Below, in pieces: positions 63,080 to 64,000 of a stretch of DNA of 64,000 nucleotides (the stretch's first letter is position 1; each line of letters opens with the position of its first letter). The stretch is taken from assembly GCF_013155375.1 (NCBI RefSeq), contig NZ_JABJQY010000002.1, forward strand, positions 1,364,001 to 1,428,000, in the 5' to 3' direction. The position numbers were made by a program, and so were the translations under genes. The stretch comes from Nocardioides sp. zg-1308. Its GTDB lineage: Bacteria > Actinomycetota > Actinomycetes > Propionibacteriales > Nocardioidaceae. The notes under the pieces are model-generated. The model saw only the letters and a list, made by a program, of their open reading frames with translations, was not told where the DNA came from and searched no databases.

Positions 63080-64000
63080 GCCATCCCCTGGTTGCGCAGC
63101 ATCTGGGCCAGCTCGACGAGCGCGCCCCGGTCGATCCCCGAGGCGAGCCGGGGCAGCTCGTAGGTGGGCACGCCCTCGGCGAGCACGAGCTCGCGCTGCC
63201 CGTCCTCGAGGCGCCGGCGTACGGCGTGGTCGTGCGCCTCCTCGACCAGGGACCGCACCAGCTCCGCGTCGACGTCGACGTTGGCACGCTTGAGGTCCGA
63301 GATCACCGCCGTCGGGTCGACCGCGTCGCCGCGCACCTGCGCCAGCGCACCCGGGCTGAGCGCTTGCGGGCGGACCAGGTTGACCACGACCCCGCCGACG
63401 GGCAGGCCCGCGGCCCGCAGCTCGGCGATGCCGTCGGACGTCTCCTGCACCGGCATCTCCTCCAGGATCGTCACCAGGTGCACGGCGGTGCGCGGGGAGC
63501 GCAGCAGCTCCATCACCTTGTCGGCCTGGGTCTTCACCGGGCCCACCTTGGCGAGGCCAGCGACCTCGGAGTTGACCCCGAGGAACTGCGAGATCCGGCC
63601 GGTCGGCGGGGCGTCGAGGACGACCGCGTCGTACGTGAGCACGCCGGTGTTGCGGCCCTTCTCCGGCCGGCGCGGGCGCTGCACCGCCTCGTAGACCTTG
63701 CCGGTGAGGAGCACGTCGCGGACGCCGGGGGCGACCGTGGTCGCGAAGTCGATGACGCCGAACCGGTCGAGCGCCTTGCCCGCCCGGCCGAGCCGGTAGT
63801 ACATCGCGAGGTACTCCAGCAGCGCTGACTCCGGGTCGATGTGCAGCGCGTGCACCTGGCCGGCACGTCCGGTCGCGTCGGGGGCGCCCTTGGAGATCCG
63901 GCGCTCCTCGTAGGGCAGCGGGTCGACGTCGAACATCCGGGCGATGCCCTGGCGTCCCTCGACCTCGCAGAGCAGGACGTTGCGGCCCGACGACGCCAGC
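63076..64000 (-). CDS. ArsA/Get3-like ATPase, first of pair (5' end outside window)
   Basis: The open frame runs off the right edge; visible residues start near GRNVLLCEVEGRQGIARMFD and continue to RNQGMA. Seen: switch I-like region, YDAVVLDAPPTGRISQFL (Walker B) and ILEEMPVQETSDGI. The P-loop lies just beyond base 64000. Length in relatives (~340) implies that about 30-35 residues are missing. Translationally coupled to the second ATPase. Confidence 0.9.
   Translation of the reverse strand, partial: LASSGRNVLLCEVEGRQGIARMFDVDPLPYEERRISKGAPDATGRAGQVHALHIDPESALLEYLAMYYRLGRAGKALDRFGVIDFATTVAPGVRDVLLTGKVYEAVQRPRRPEKGRNTGVLTYDAVVLDAPPTGRISQFLGVNSEVAGLAKVGPVKTQADKVMELLRSPRTAVHLVTILEEMPVQETSDGIAELRAAGLPVGGVVVNLVRPQALSPGALAQVRGDAVDPTAVISDLKRANVDVDAELVRSLVEEAHDHAVRRRLEDGQRELVLAEGVPTYELPRLASGIDRGALVELAQMLRNQGMA

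Overview
The window reads as a contiguous chromosomal segment of a high-GC actinobacterium. GTG/TTG starts, leaderless TAnnnT promoters a few bases before start codons, RecBCD, a type VII (ESX) secretion locus, GTP-type PEP carboxykinase and the gene orders dnaX-ybaB-recR and ask-asd all point there; protein style and gene order suggest Nocardioides or a close relative (Propionibacteriales), which is inference. No phage, transposase, integrase or CRISPR array was found. Five tRNAs and the SRP RNA are present.

Layout. 0-5.5 kb (minus): recB (cut by the window edge) and recC. 5.5-12 kb: a 1,461-residue secreted multidomain sugar-dehydrogenase-like protein, a lipoprotein and small stress or membrane proteins. 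12-19.3 kb: a MerR-DICT regulator, a TetR/MFS efflux pair with a tandem operator, an agmatinase-family enzyme, a two-gene clpP operon whose second subunit has lost its catalytic Ser and Asp, the facing ClgR/PopR-like regulator ending in LAA, a nucleoside hydrolase and a hemerythrin. 19.3-26.4 kb: tRNA-Arg, a divergent PEPCK paralogue, a TSUP permease, the canonical pckG, a PLD-like/HTH regulator and, convergent with it, a 44-codon secreted peptide gene. 26.2-29.4 kb: two tRNA-Ser genes and a MoxR/vWA pair. 29.4-47.3 kb: type VII secretion territory (WXG-like, EspG-like and hydrolase-like genes; then eccC, an eccD-like gene, two WXG100 genes, a second eccD, eccB and mycP), interrupted by a cation/proton antiporter, a LytR_C protein, a HerA-like ATPase and a duplicated structured intergenic repeat. 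47.4-49.8 kb: manC-like and wecB-like sugar genes. 49.8-56.8 kb: tRNA-Ser, SRP RNA, dnaX, ybaB, recR, DUF5063, lysC (with internal beta start) and asd, whose 5' end appears to have been remodelled by a REP-like hairpin insertion. 56.7-64 kb: tRNA-Pro, a RibD/DHFR-like gene, metallophosphoesterase, YqeY, a class A PBP, wblA/whiB4 and a pair of ArsA/Get3-like ATPases, matching the order known around whiB4-ponA2 in Mycobacterium tuberculosis.

How the parts fit. RecBC, RecR and DnaX serve repair and replication. LysC and Asd feed lysine, threonine, methionine and diaminopimelate synthesis, beside a cell-wall synthase. ESX genes build a secretion apparatus with two small WXG100 substrates. The clpP pair and its regulator look like a self-contained stress-protease module: the regulator gene and the clpP operon share the operator architecture TCCGC-N5-GCGGA, and the regulator carries a protease-type C-terminal tail. 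The most attractive undescribed candidates are (1) the 44-residue secreted peptide facing a PLD/HTH regulator, (2) the active-plus-dead ClpP pair with its regulator, (3) the PEPCK paralogue lacking metal ligands, and (4) the asd 5'-end insertion.
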